Origin: Ruminococcus sp. OA3
GTDB lineage: Bacteria > Bacillota > Clostridia > Lachnospirales > Lachnospiraceae
Assembly: GCF_022440845.1 (NCBI RefSeq)
Contig: NZ_JAKNTO010000001.1
Coordinates: 2,356,001-2,420,000 of the forward strand
Reading direction: 5' to 3'
Length of the DNA stretch: 64,000 nt
Shown here: positions 9,161-16,764 of the stretch, in pieces
How positions within the stretch are numbered: the first letter of the stretch is position 1
Layout of the letters: each line of letters begins with the position of its first letter
Notes under the pieces: model-generated
Told to the model about the DNA's origin: nothing
Databases searched by the model: none
What the model saw: the letters and a program-made list of their open reading frames with translations, nothing else
Program-made: the position numbers and the translations under genes

Positions 9161-11194
9161 ATGGGATATTTTGATTCAGATGAAAAAGAAATGCTGGAGG
9201 TATATATGTTGGAAACCCGACAGCTGCTGGAGCAGCTGGACGGGCTTTTGCTGGAAGCAGAAAAGAACCATATATTTACGGAAAGTGAAATTCATGCGGT
9301 TTTCCGGATTATGCATACGATCAAAGGATCCTCGGCGATGATGAGGCTTAGTGATTTATCACGGACAGCACATAAACTGGAGGATCTTTTTGCATACTAC
9401 AGAGAAACGTATGGTGTAATAAAAGACCCTGAGCCTGAGTTGTTTGATTTGTTATTTACGGCATCCGACTATATAGCCAAAGAACTGGAAGAGATGTCAC
9501 TGGAATCTTATCAGCCTCATCCGGCGGGTGATATTGAGGATCGGGCAGAAGCGTATCTTCGGAGGGCAAAGCAGGAGGACCGGGAAAAACAAATGGAAGA
9601 AACACCGGAAACCAGCGGGGAAGCTGCAGAGGAACCGGAACGGATATCAGAGAAGTTTGATGGAAAAAGCGGTGTGATCGTCAGAATTAAGCTGGAGGAG
9701 GGATGCAGACTGGAACATATTCGTGCATTTATGCTTGTCCGGCAGATTGAAAGCCGCTGCAGCTGCGTAGAGTCGATTCCGGAGCATCTTGACAAGGCGC
9801 AGTCGGAAGCAGAATACATCAGTAAACACGGAGTGCTGCTCCGGTTCGAAAGCCAGGAAAAGAAAACAGTACTTGATATACTCCGCAGAGGCTTGTTTGT
9901 GGCGTCCTGTGATGTTGTAGAAGACCGGACGCTGAGACCGGTTGCCTCAGTGGAACAGAAGATAACAGATGAAAATGAAACGGAGGAGAAGAAAGAGGCG
10001 GAATTTCTGAATGTCAGGACAGATCGTCTGGATGTTCTTCAGAATCTGGCCGGAGAGATGATGATACAGATGCTGACACTGGACAGTGCGTTACATAAGG
10101 CAGGCCAGGAGGAGATCAGAGAGGGTATCGCATATCAGCTTAACCGTTTGGTCGGTGATGTGGAAAAAACCGTGATGAAGATGCGGATGGTCCCCGTCAA
10201 CAGTCTCGTTCCGAAACTGCGCAGGATTTTTCGCGACATCTGCCGTGTACAGAAGAAGGATGTAGAGTTTATTGCTAACTGCGGGGATATTGAAGCGGAT
10301 AAAAGTGTCGTGGAATATGTCTTTGACGCATTGATGCACATTATACGGAATGCAGTAGACCATGGAATTGAGACACCGGAAGAGCGTGCGGCTTCCGGCA
10401 AGGACAAGGTTGGAAAGATTATTTTTACTGCGGAGAGTACTGTCGGAGAGCTGATCCTCTCGATTCAGGATGATGGACGGGGCATAAATGCAGAAAAAAT
10501 CAAAGCATCTGCGATGAAAAAGGGAATTCTGGAAAAACCGGAAAATGAGTATGATACACAGGAACTGTGGGAATTGCTTCTTTCTCCCGGTTTTACGACG
10601 AAGGAGAACGTCACAGATTATTCAGGACGTGGAGTGGGGCTTGATGTAGTCAACAATATTATGGCAGAGGCGGGAGGCCATCTGTATATTGACAGTGAGA
10701 CAGGGAAAGGAAGTAAGTTTACTGTTATGCTTCCGCTGACGCTCTCCACGATTGAATGTGTCCGCTTCCAGGTGGGAGAATACACATTTTCACTGCCGGC
10801 CCGGTATGTGTCAGGTTTTATGGAGTACAGGGAAAGAACGGGCCGGATACAGGAGATAAGTGGCGGGACTTCTTACATTATGGTTTCGGATAACATGATA
10901 CCGCTGATAGACCTCTACCATTTTTATAATCTGAAAGGGGCAACAGAAGATACCGCAATCATCATATGCTTGAGAAAAAATGAGAAAGAGTTCTGTATTG
11001 TGGCGGATTCCATGTATGAACAGAAGCGTATTGTAGTGAAACCGCTGCCTCCGTTATTTGGTACAGGATTCCGTCGGTTTACGGGAATCTGCGGACTCAG
11101 TATGATGGGGGATGGTACAATCTGTTCGGCGCTGGATGCAGAATTACTTCTGAGTTTGTATGAGAGTGAAGGAGGACACAGAAATGGACGTTAA
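9161..11194 (+). CDS. cheA: Chemotaxis histidine kinase CheA
   Basis: A 677-residue CheA. The P1 phosphotransfer domain carries H52 in IMHTIKGSS. A P2-like receiver-docking region lies at ~165-265, the P3 dimerisation helices at ~285-340 and the P4 ATPase at ~345-525 (N box NAVDHGIE, G1 DDGRG, G2 GRGVGLD). A C-terminal CheW-like P5 domain follows. It autophosphorylates on histidine under receptor and CheW control and passes phosphate to CheY and probably to the REC-GGDEF protein. Unlike WspE it has no C-terminal receiver domain. It starts 12 bases after the REC-GGDEF gene and overlaps cheW by 11 bases. Confidence 0.95.
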   Translation: MGYFDSDEKEMLEVYMLETRQLLEQLDGLLLEAEKNHIFTESEIHAVFRIMHTIKGSSAMMRLSDLSRTAHKLEDLFAYYRETYGVIKDPEPELFDLLFTASDYIAKELEEMSLESYQPHPAGDIEDRAEAYLRRAKQEDREKQMEETPETSGEAAEEPERISEKFDGKSGVIVRIKLEEGCRLEHIRAFMLVRQIESRCSCVESIPEHLDKAQSEAEYISKHGVLLRFESQEKKTVLDILRRGLFVASCDVVEDRTLRPVASVEQKITDENETEEKKEAEFLNVRTDRLDVLQNLAGEMMIQMLTLDSALHKAGQEEIREGIAYQLNRLVGDVEKTVMKMRMVPVNSLVPKLRRIFRDICRVQKKDVEFIANCGDIEADKSVVEYVFDALMHIIRNAVDHGIETPEERAASGKDKVGKIIFTAESTVGELILSIQDDGRGINAEKIKASAMKKGILEKPENEYDTQELWELLLSPGFTTKENVTDYSGRGVGLDVVNNIMAEAGGHLYIDSETGKGSKFTVMLPLTLSTIECVRFQVGEYTFSLPARYVSGFMEYRERTGRIQEISGGTSYIMVSDNMIPLIDLYHFYNLKGATEDTAIIICLRKNEKEFCIVADSMYEQKRIVVKPLPPLFGTGFRRFTGICGLSMMGDGTICSALDAELLLSLYESEGGHRNGR

Positions 11195-11627
11195 CAAAGA
11201 GATTCTCTGCATTCCAGGCAAGGCGAAGAATTATGCAGTGGAGTTTACATATATCAAAGAGATCTGTTCAGATGTAATGGTGTCTAGGGTTCCGTGCCTG
11301 CCGGAGTATTTTATGGGAGTCTTCCAGCATCAGGGAGCAATTATACCGGTTATCAGGCTGGAGGAAGAGCCAGAGACATCAGAAGAAGGGGGCAGGTCTG
11401 TGATTTTGATTTTGGAATATCAGGAATATCAGCTCGGAATCCTGCTTTCCGGAGAGCCGCGCATGGTACATGCTGATGACATGACCTGGATTGATATGCC
11501 GGATCGTGACGAAGCGGGAACTGATATATGGCCGGGAAAAGCATTTTATAAGTACCAGAACCTCCTGTTTTTTCTTGGAGATATTGAACAACTGATGGAT
11601 CACCTGATAATATACCATAATATTTAA
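11184..11627 (+). CDS. cheW: CheW coupling protein
   Basis: 147 residues with one CheW fold: V-x-F-T-Y-I-K-E-I near the start, then CLPEYFMGVFQHQGAIIPVIRL. The usual N-L-R-G is FQHQG, so this is a divergent member, but glycine and the P-V-I motif are kept. It links the receptor to CheA. ATG 11184, inside the cheA 3' end, has GGAGG at 11171-11175 and is preferred over an earlier ATG at 11160. It is the last gene of the operon and the second CheW-like protein in it. No strong terminator is visible after it. Confidence 0.85.
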   Translation: MDVNKEILCIPGKAKNYAVEFTYIKEICSDVMVSRVPCLPEYFMGVFQHQGAIIPVIRLEEEPETSEEGGRSVILILEYQEYQLGILLSGEPRMVHADDMTWIDMPDRDEAGTDIWPGKAFYKYQNLLFFLGDIEQLMDHLIIYHNI

Positions 11628-11818
11628 AGGCTGAGATCTTAACATGGCCGGAGGCGATAAGCCTTACGGCTGCTTTTACTGCAGAACTTTAGCTGTATCT
11701 GTTATCCGGAAGCCTTTTACAGTAATAAATGGCGTCTCAGTGCCGGATATGATAAAATATATATTGTATAAAGCTATAGGTATTTCACCAATACAGGACC
11801 GCACAAGGGGGAAAGAGG

Positions 11819-13870
11819 ATGGACGCAAAGTTAAAACCGTTATTTACACCGTGGAAAATCGGGAATTGTGACATTAAGAACCGGATTGTTTTAACCTCAA
11901 TGGGGGGAACGAATCTTCTGGGGTGGATGGAAAAGAATCATTTTGATGAAGATGGGGCAAAGTTTATCATGGAAGTGGCAAAGAACCATGCGGGTCTGGT
12001 GCTTCCCGGGTGCCAGCCTGTCTATAACCCGATGTTCGGGCAGTGGCTGTACAAGAATAAAAAGATGTATGAAGAGTTAAAGGCCTGGATGCCGGAGTTT
12101 CACAGGACGGGGGCGAAATTATTTGTTCAGCTGACCGCGGGGTTTGGACGGTCTTTTACGATCAGTGAGCTGATGGAGACACTGTACACAAATAAATTTT
12201 TAAGAGTGATTTCAAAACCTTTTATGAATCTTGATAAGATCACAGCCTCGGCGAGTCCTTCACCCAACCGCTGGTCCGATAAGGTTCCGTCCAGAGAGAT
12301 GACGGTGGAAGAGATTCATGAGTTTGTGGAGGCCTTTGCCAAATGTGCGAAACTGCTTCAGGACGCAGGGGTGGACGGCGTTGAGATCCATGCGGTTCAT
12401 GAGGGCTATCTGCTTGATCAGTTTACCTTGAAATATGTCAACCGCCGTACCGATCAGTATGGAGGTTCTTTTGAAAACCGTTATCGTTTTGCTGTGGAGA
12501 TCGTGCAGGCAATCAAGAAGGTGTGCGGGAAAGATTTCCCCGTATCCCTGAGATACAGTGTCCGTTCCATGACAAAGGGATACCGGGAAGGTGCACTGCC
12601 AGGAGAAGATTTTACAGAAGCGGGGAGAGATATGGAAGAGTCCGAAAAGGCTGTGAAATACCTCCAGGATGCGGGCTATGATATGCTGAACTGTGATAAT
12701 GGGACATATGATGCGTGGTATTGGGCGCACCCGCCGATCTATATGCCTGAGAACTGCAACCTGGAAGATGTGGAGCACATCCGGCAGTTCGCAGATATTC
12801 CCGTTGTCTGTGCCGGGCGAATGGATCCGCGTGCGGCAGCGGATTCCATTGCAGCCGGTAAAATAGATGGTGCAGGTTTTGCCCGGCCGTTTCTCGCTGA
12901 TCAGGAATGGGTGACCAAGATGATGGAGGGCAGAGAGGAGGATATACGTCCCTGCATCCTATGCCACAACGGTTGCTTTAATATGTGCCACTATAAAGGC
13001 GTCCCGAATGATCAGGACCTGACGGACAGCCTGCATCTGGCACGGTGTGCGGTCAATGCACAGACCATGCAGTGGAAACAGCATTACATTAAAAAAACAT
13101 CGTCGCCACAGAGAGTACATATCGTCGGGGGAGGCATAGGCGGAATGGAAGCAGCCAGAGTACTGAAACTGCGAGGGCATAAGCCGGTCATCTATGAAAA
13201 AAGTGATTGCCTCGGCGGCACCTTTATTCCGGCAAGCGCGGAATCATATAAAGAGAAACTGCGGAATCTGCTTACCTGGTACAGACGACAGATAGGTGTA
13301 CTTGATATAGAAGTTCATCTGAACGAGGAGGTCAGGGACACGGCGAAGTTTGGTCATGAGGCGGTCATCATTGCTACCGGAGCAGTTCCCAGGATTTTGC
13401 AGGATGTGCCGGGTTATGAAAGAATGATCGAGGCATGTGAGTATCTAAACGGTGCCAAAGTCGGAGATGTGGTGGCTGTGATCGGCGGGGGGCTGACGGG
13501 AAGCGAGATCGCGTATGAGCTGGCATTAAACGGAAAAAAGCCGGTCATCGTTGAGATGAAAGATGATCTGGTTTCCCAGAAGGGCGTCTGTCTTGCCAAT
13601 AGTTCCTATCTGCGCGAATGGTTTGCACTTCACAGGGTCCCTGTATACCTGGAGACAACGCTTAAGGAGGTAAGGGAAGGCTCGATTATCTGCACAAAGG
13701 GCGGCAGGGACGTGGAGATTCCCTGTGATTCGGTGATCAGTTCCGCCGGATATATCGCCAGTCCTCTGCGGGAAAAAGGAAAAGGAACGTACCTTGTGGG
13801 AGACTGTCTGAAAGTTGGAAATCTCAGATCCGTTGTCTGGAGTGCGTTTGAGGCGGCAATGAAAATCTGA
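11819..13870 (+). CDS. Old Yellow Enzyme-type Fe-S flavin oxidoreductase (enoate reductase family)
   Basis: 683 residues with the architecture of 2,4-dienoyl-CoA reductase, BaiCD/BaiH and trimethylamine dehydrogenase. An N-terminal FMN-binding TIM barrel (~1-370) contains the family segment GVEIHAVHEGYLL...YGGS-x-ENR. A cysteine cluster C379-x2-C382-x3-C386 plus a later cysteine in ARCAVN would bind a 4Fe-4S centre. Two dinucleotide-binding motifs follow, GGGIGG at ~437 and GGGLTGSE at ~550. The spacer between the third and fourth cluster cysteines is longer (~25) than the usual ~11 and contains an additional cysteine, C390. It likely reduces an activated C=C bond with NAD(P)H. It lies 16 bases upstream of aconitase X, so its substrate may be the dehydration product of that enzyme. 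Not enough is visible to name the substrate. Confidence 0.85.
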   Translation: MDAKLKPLFTPWKIGNCDIKNRIVLTSMGGTNLLGWMEKNHFDEDGAKFIMEVAKNHAGLVLPGCQPVYNPMFGQWLYKNKKMYEELKAWMPEFHRTGAKLFVQLTAGFGRSFTISELMETLYTNKFLRVISKPFMNLDKITASASPSPNRWSDKVPSREMTVEEIHEFVEAFAKCAKLLQDAGVDGVEIHAVHEGYLLDQFTLKYVNRRTDQYGGSFENRYRFAVEIVQAIKKVCGKDFPVSLRYSVRSMTKGYREGALPGEDFTEAGRDMEESEKAVKYLQDAGYDMLNCDNGTYDAWYWAHPPIYMPENCNLEDVEHIRQFADIPVVCAGRMDPRAAADSIAAGKIDGAGFARPFLADQEWVTKMMEGREEDIRPCILCHNGCFNMCHYKGVPNDQDLTDSLHLARCAVNAQTMQWKQHYIKKTSSPQRVHIVGGGIGGMEAARVLKLRGHKPVIYEKSDCLGGTFIPASAESYKEKLRNLLTWYRRQIGVLDIEVHLNEEVRDTAKFGHEAVIIATGAVPRILQDVPGYERMIEACEYLNGAKVGDVVAVIGGGLTGSEIAYELALNGKKPVIVEMKDDLVSQKGVCLANSSYLREWFALHRVPVYLETTLKEVREGSIICTKGGRDVEIPCDSVISSAGYIASPLREKGKGTYLVGDCLKVGNLRSVVWSAFEAAMKI

Positions 13871-13886
13871 TAGGAGGCGGGATAAA

Positions 13887-15176
13887 ATGACAGATTATAA
13901 GATGAAGCTGTCGGATGAGCAGAAAGCCATCTTAAACGGCAGCAAAGGTGACGTGATGGCGAAAGTGATGGAAACCATGATCCGCTATGGTGAACTGTTC
14001 GGGGCGGACGGCATGGTTCCAATCACGGGTAAATATAATCATCTGGTCACTTCTTTCGGTCTGAAGGCTCTGGGACCTGTCTATGACCTGATGGAGAAAC
14101 TGATCGGTGCAGGATGCACATCACTACAGAAATTTACAGCAGACCCCCGCCCGCTGGACAAAAAGGTACCGGGTTCTTTTATACAGAATCTTGTATTTCA
14201 GCATTTCATGTACAGCAGGCAGGACTATTACGAAAATCAGCTGGATAAACTTGGGTTACTTGAAAAGGATGCATTTACATGTACCTGTTATATGGACGAA
14301 GTTGGAAATACACCTGCCCGGGGAGATGTTCTATCCTGGTCAGAATCCTCTGCGGTTGTATATGCCAACTCCGTGCTGGGTGCCAGATGCAACAGGAATT
14401 CGGGAATTGTCGATCTGATGGGGTCCGTCGTGGGCTATGTGCCGCATTTCGGACTGCTGACCGATGAAGGGCGCAGAGCAGACTGGATTGTTGAGATCAG
14501 GACCACGAAGAAGCCGGAAGCGCAGCTTTTGGGATCTGCCGTCGGTATGAAAGTGATGGAAGATGTACCGTATATTGTCGGACTGGACCGGTGGCTCGGT
14601 ACACTGAATGATGACACCAGGACGTATCTGAAAGACTTTGGAGCGGCAACAGCGTCAAACGGTGCGGTCGGACTGTACCATGTAGAGGGAATCACACCGG
14701 AGGCGGTACAGCAGGGAAAAGCCCTGCTGAAAGAAAACCCGGAAGTATATGTCATTGACGATGCAGAGCTCCAGCGTGTCTATGACAGCTATCCGGTCAT
14801 CTGGAAAGACAAAAATGCCAGGCCTAAGTTGTGTTTTATGGGGTGTCCGCACATGAGCCTGACTCAGCTGATCGGCTGGACAAAAAAAGTGGAGCAGGGA
14901 TTAGAAGACGCGGGACATGAAAAAGTTGTGATTCCCACCGTATTTACGGCTGCGCCGGCGGTGCTCAGAAAATTTGGGGAAACACCCTATGCCGCCAGGC
15001 TTGAAAAGACAGGGGTGATCGTTTCCTATATCTGTCCTCTGATGTATATGAATAATCCTTTGAGCACCAGCATGCCCGTCATCACTTCCAGCAATAAGCT
15101 TCGTACCTACACGAGTGCGAGATATTATACGGATGATGAGATTTTGGAGCAGATTACAAAAGGAGGGAACGTGTGA
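13887..15176 (+). CDS. Aconitase X catalytic (large) subunit, DUF521
   Basis: 429 residues matching the AcnX catalytic domain: SDEQKAIL near the start, a conserved central block (SWSESSAVVYANSVLGARCNR), the SVVGYVPHFG segment and the C-terminal GCPH-x-S segment. Cysteines in CTCYMDE, ARCNR, FMGCPH and YICPL are candidate Fe-S ligands. Known AcnX enzymes are lyases that dehydrate hydroxyprolines (cis-3-hydroxyproline) or, in archaea, mevalonate 5-phosphate. Large and small subunits are separate genes here. It follows the OYE-type reductase with AGGAGG before ATG 13887. The substrate is undetermined. Confidence 0.85.
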   Translation: MTDYKMKLSDEQKAILNGSKGDVMAKVMETMIRYGELFGADGMVPITGKYNHLVTSFGLKALGPVYDLMEKLIGAGCTSLQKFTADPRPLDKKVPGSFIQNLVFQHFMYSRQDYYENQLDKLGLLEKDAFTCTCYMDEVGNTPARGDVLSWSESSAVVYANSVLGARCNRNSGIVDLMGSVVGYVPHFGLLTDEGRRADWIVEIRTTKKPEAQLLGSAVGMKVMEDVPYIVGLDRWLGTLNDDTRTYLKDFGAATASNGAVGLYHVEGITPEAVQQGKALLKENPEVYVIDDAELQRVYDSYPVIWKDKNARPKLCFMGCPHMSLTQLIGWTKKVEQGLEDAGHEKVVIPTVFTAAPAVLRKFGETPYAARLEKTGVIVSYICPLMYMNNPLSTSMPVITSSNKLRTYTSARYYTDDEILEQITKGGNV

Positions 15177-15619
15177 TGAAGAGTTTTCAGGGAAGAATAG
15201 TCACTCCGGGAAATATTACTGCACCTGCTCTTGTCTCTCATGAGGGAGTAAATACGCTGGCTTCGTTCCAGAAAGCACTGCAGTTTGGGGATAAGAAGGC
15301 AACCTGCGGGGATCAGAATAACGCAGACTTATATGGAAAACAGATGGCGGGGAAAGCACTCTGTCTCCCGAGAACGATCGGTTCTACGACCGGCGGGCTT
15401 GTGCTGTACTGCGCCTGTTCCATGAAACGGCAGCCAGCGTGTATGCTGTTTTCGGAGCCGATCGATTCCCTCGCCGCAGCGGGGGCAATTCTGGCTGATG
15501 TGTGGCTCGATAATGTCACGATGCCGGTGGTAGATTCTCTGGGGGAAGAATTTCTGGCGTATATAAAAGATGATATGAACATTACGATCAAAGCGAACGG
15601 AGTTGTAGAAGTTGAATAA
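15176..15619 (+). CDS. Aconitase X swivelling (small) subunit, DUF126
   Basis: 147 residues of the DUF126 swivelling domain that completes the AcnX active site. Family features are GRIVTPGNITAPALVS at the start and the LCLPRTIGSTTG loop with its conserved serine. It overlaps the large subunit (TGA/ATG). ATG 15176 has AGGAGG at 15161-15166; a GTG three bases earlier is an equally possible start. Its presence next to the large subunit supports a functional two-subunit lyase. Confidence 0.85.
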   Translation: MKSFQGRIVTPGNITAPALVSHEGVNTLASFQKALQFGDKKATCGDQNNADLYGKQMAGKALCLPRTIGSTTGGLVLYCACSMKRQPACMLFSEPIDSLAAAGAILADVWLDNVTMPVVDSLGEEFLAYIKDDMNITIKANGVVEVE

Positions 15620-16667
15620 CCAAAGAAAAAACAAGAAAAAGAAAAGTCACCCATTCTTAAGGTATTTGCTGTTTTTCGCGTGCATTGTTTTTGTTCTGAC
15701 AGCATTCTGGATGGCGGGGGACCTGAGTAAACGTACACATCATGTGAGGGCAGAGTCAGGGGAGAGTGGCAGCAGGCAGGACGCTTCTGATTCGCAGGGC
15801 AATGACAATACAGCAAAAGCTGATGATGCAAAAGGACAGGATGGTGGATCCGAACCGAAAGCAGAGAAAGCAACGGAAACGGGCGAAACGGTGGAACTGA
15901 CAGATGAGATTACAAGCAGTTCTGCAGTTTTAGTTGATCTGAGTACGGAAAAGATTGTCGCCCAAAGAGATGCAAATGCCAGAATCAGCCCCGCATCGAT
16001 GACGAAAATACTCACAATTCTGGTGGCGGCGGAACATGTTGAAAACCTGGATGACACGTTTACGATCACTCAGGAGATCGTAGATTACAGCTATCTCAAT
16101 GAGTGCAGCAGTGCAGGATTTGTGGCGAACGATGTAGTGACTGTGCGGGATTTATTTTACGGGACCATCCTGCCGTCCGGGGGAGATGCAGCGACAGCCC
16201 TCGCAATATATGTGGCAGGTTCCCTGGAAGACTTTGTTGGTTTGATGAATGAGAAACTGAAAGAGCTGGGGCTGTCTAAGACCGCTCATTTTACCAACAG
16301 CGCCGGGCTGTACGATGAGGACCATTATTGCACAGTCTATGATATGGCTTTGATCCTGCAGGCAGCTGTTGCAAATGATCTGTGCAGGGATGTATTGTCT
16401 GCCCGTACCTATCAGATTCCGGCTTCTGAGCTGCATCCGGAAGGAATTTTGATCTCCAACTGGTTTTTGCGCCGCATCGAGGACAAGGATACCGGTGCCA
16501 GGGTAATGTGTGCCAAGACAGGATATGTGGAACAGGCAGGAAACTGTTCAGCCAGCTACGGTGTGGGCAGCGATGGAAAAGAATATATCTGTGTGACGGC
16601 AAACGCCGCCGGCGTCTGGGCGTGTATTGATGATCACGTTGCGCTGTACAGAAAGTTTTCGGCATGA
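15612..16667 (+). CDS. D-alanyl-D-alanine carboxypeptidase, peptidase S11
   Basis: 351 residues, membrane-anchored by one N-terminal helix (~20-37) followed by a ~65-residue low-complexity linker rich in Asp, Glu, Lys, Ser and Gly. The penicillin-binding catalytic domain has S-x-x-K in SMTK (~127-130) and K-T-G in AKTGYVE. The second motif reads SGG in LPSGGDAA rather than SGN. It trims the terminal D-Ala from peptidoglycan stem peptides outside the membrane. The TTG start at 15612 overlaps the DUF126 stop; the next in-frame ATG lies within the membrane helix, so TTG is preferred. Translation may be coupled to the aconitase X genes, but a functional link is not evident. Confidence 0.85.
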   Translation: MNNQRKNKKKKSHPFLRYLLFFACIVFVLTAFWMAGDLSKRTHHVRAESGESGSRQDASDSQGNDNTAKADDAKGQDGGSEPKAEKATETGETVELTDEITSSSAVLVDLSTEKIVAQRDANARISPASMTKILTILVAAEHVENLDDTFTITQEIVDYSYLNECSSAGFVANDVVTVRDLFYGTILPSGGDAATALAIYVAGSLEDFVGLMNEKLKELGLSKTAHFTNSAGLYDEDHYCTVYDMALILQAAVANDLCRDVLSARTYQIPASELHPEGILISNWFLRRIEDKDTGARVMCAKTGYVEQAGNCSASYGVGSDGKEYICVTANAAGVWACIDDHVALYRKFSA

Positions 16668-16672
16668 TTTCA

Positions 16673-16706
16673 GGGAGGATATGCTTTGCGGCATACCCTC
16701 CCTTTT
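16673..16706 (+). terminator. Rho-independent terminator after the carboxypeptidase gene
   Basis: A 12-bp stem (16673-16684 with 16691-16702) with one mismatch is followed by TTTT. It separates this operon from the convergent histidine kinase gene. Confidence 0.8.
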
Positions 16707-16764
16707 GACAAAAATGACCGGTCCAACAGGCTGCCGGTAGTTTCTGATGATATCAGAATGGTTT

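Noticed and set aside
11644-11871. 75-codon plus-strand frame upstream of the OYE-type gene
   Set aside because: Overlaps the well-supported start at 11819, has no ribosome site and no recognisable sequence; treated as intergenic. The gap 11628-11818 holds no clear terminator or consensus promoter.
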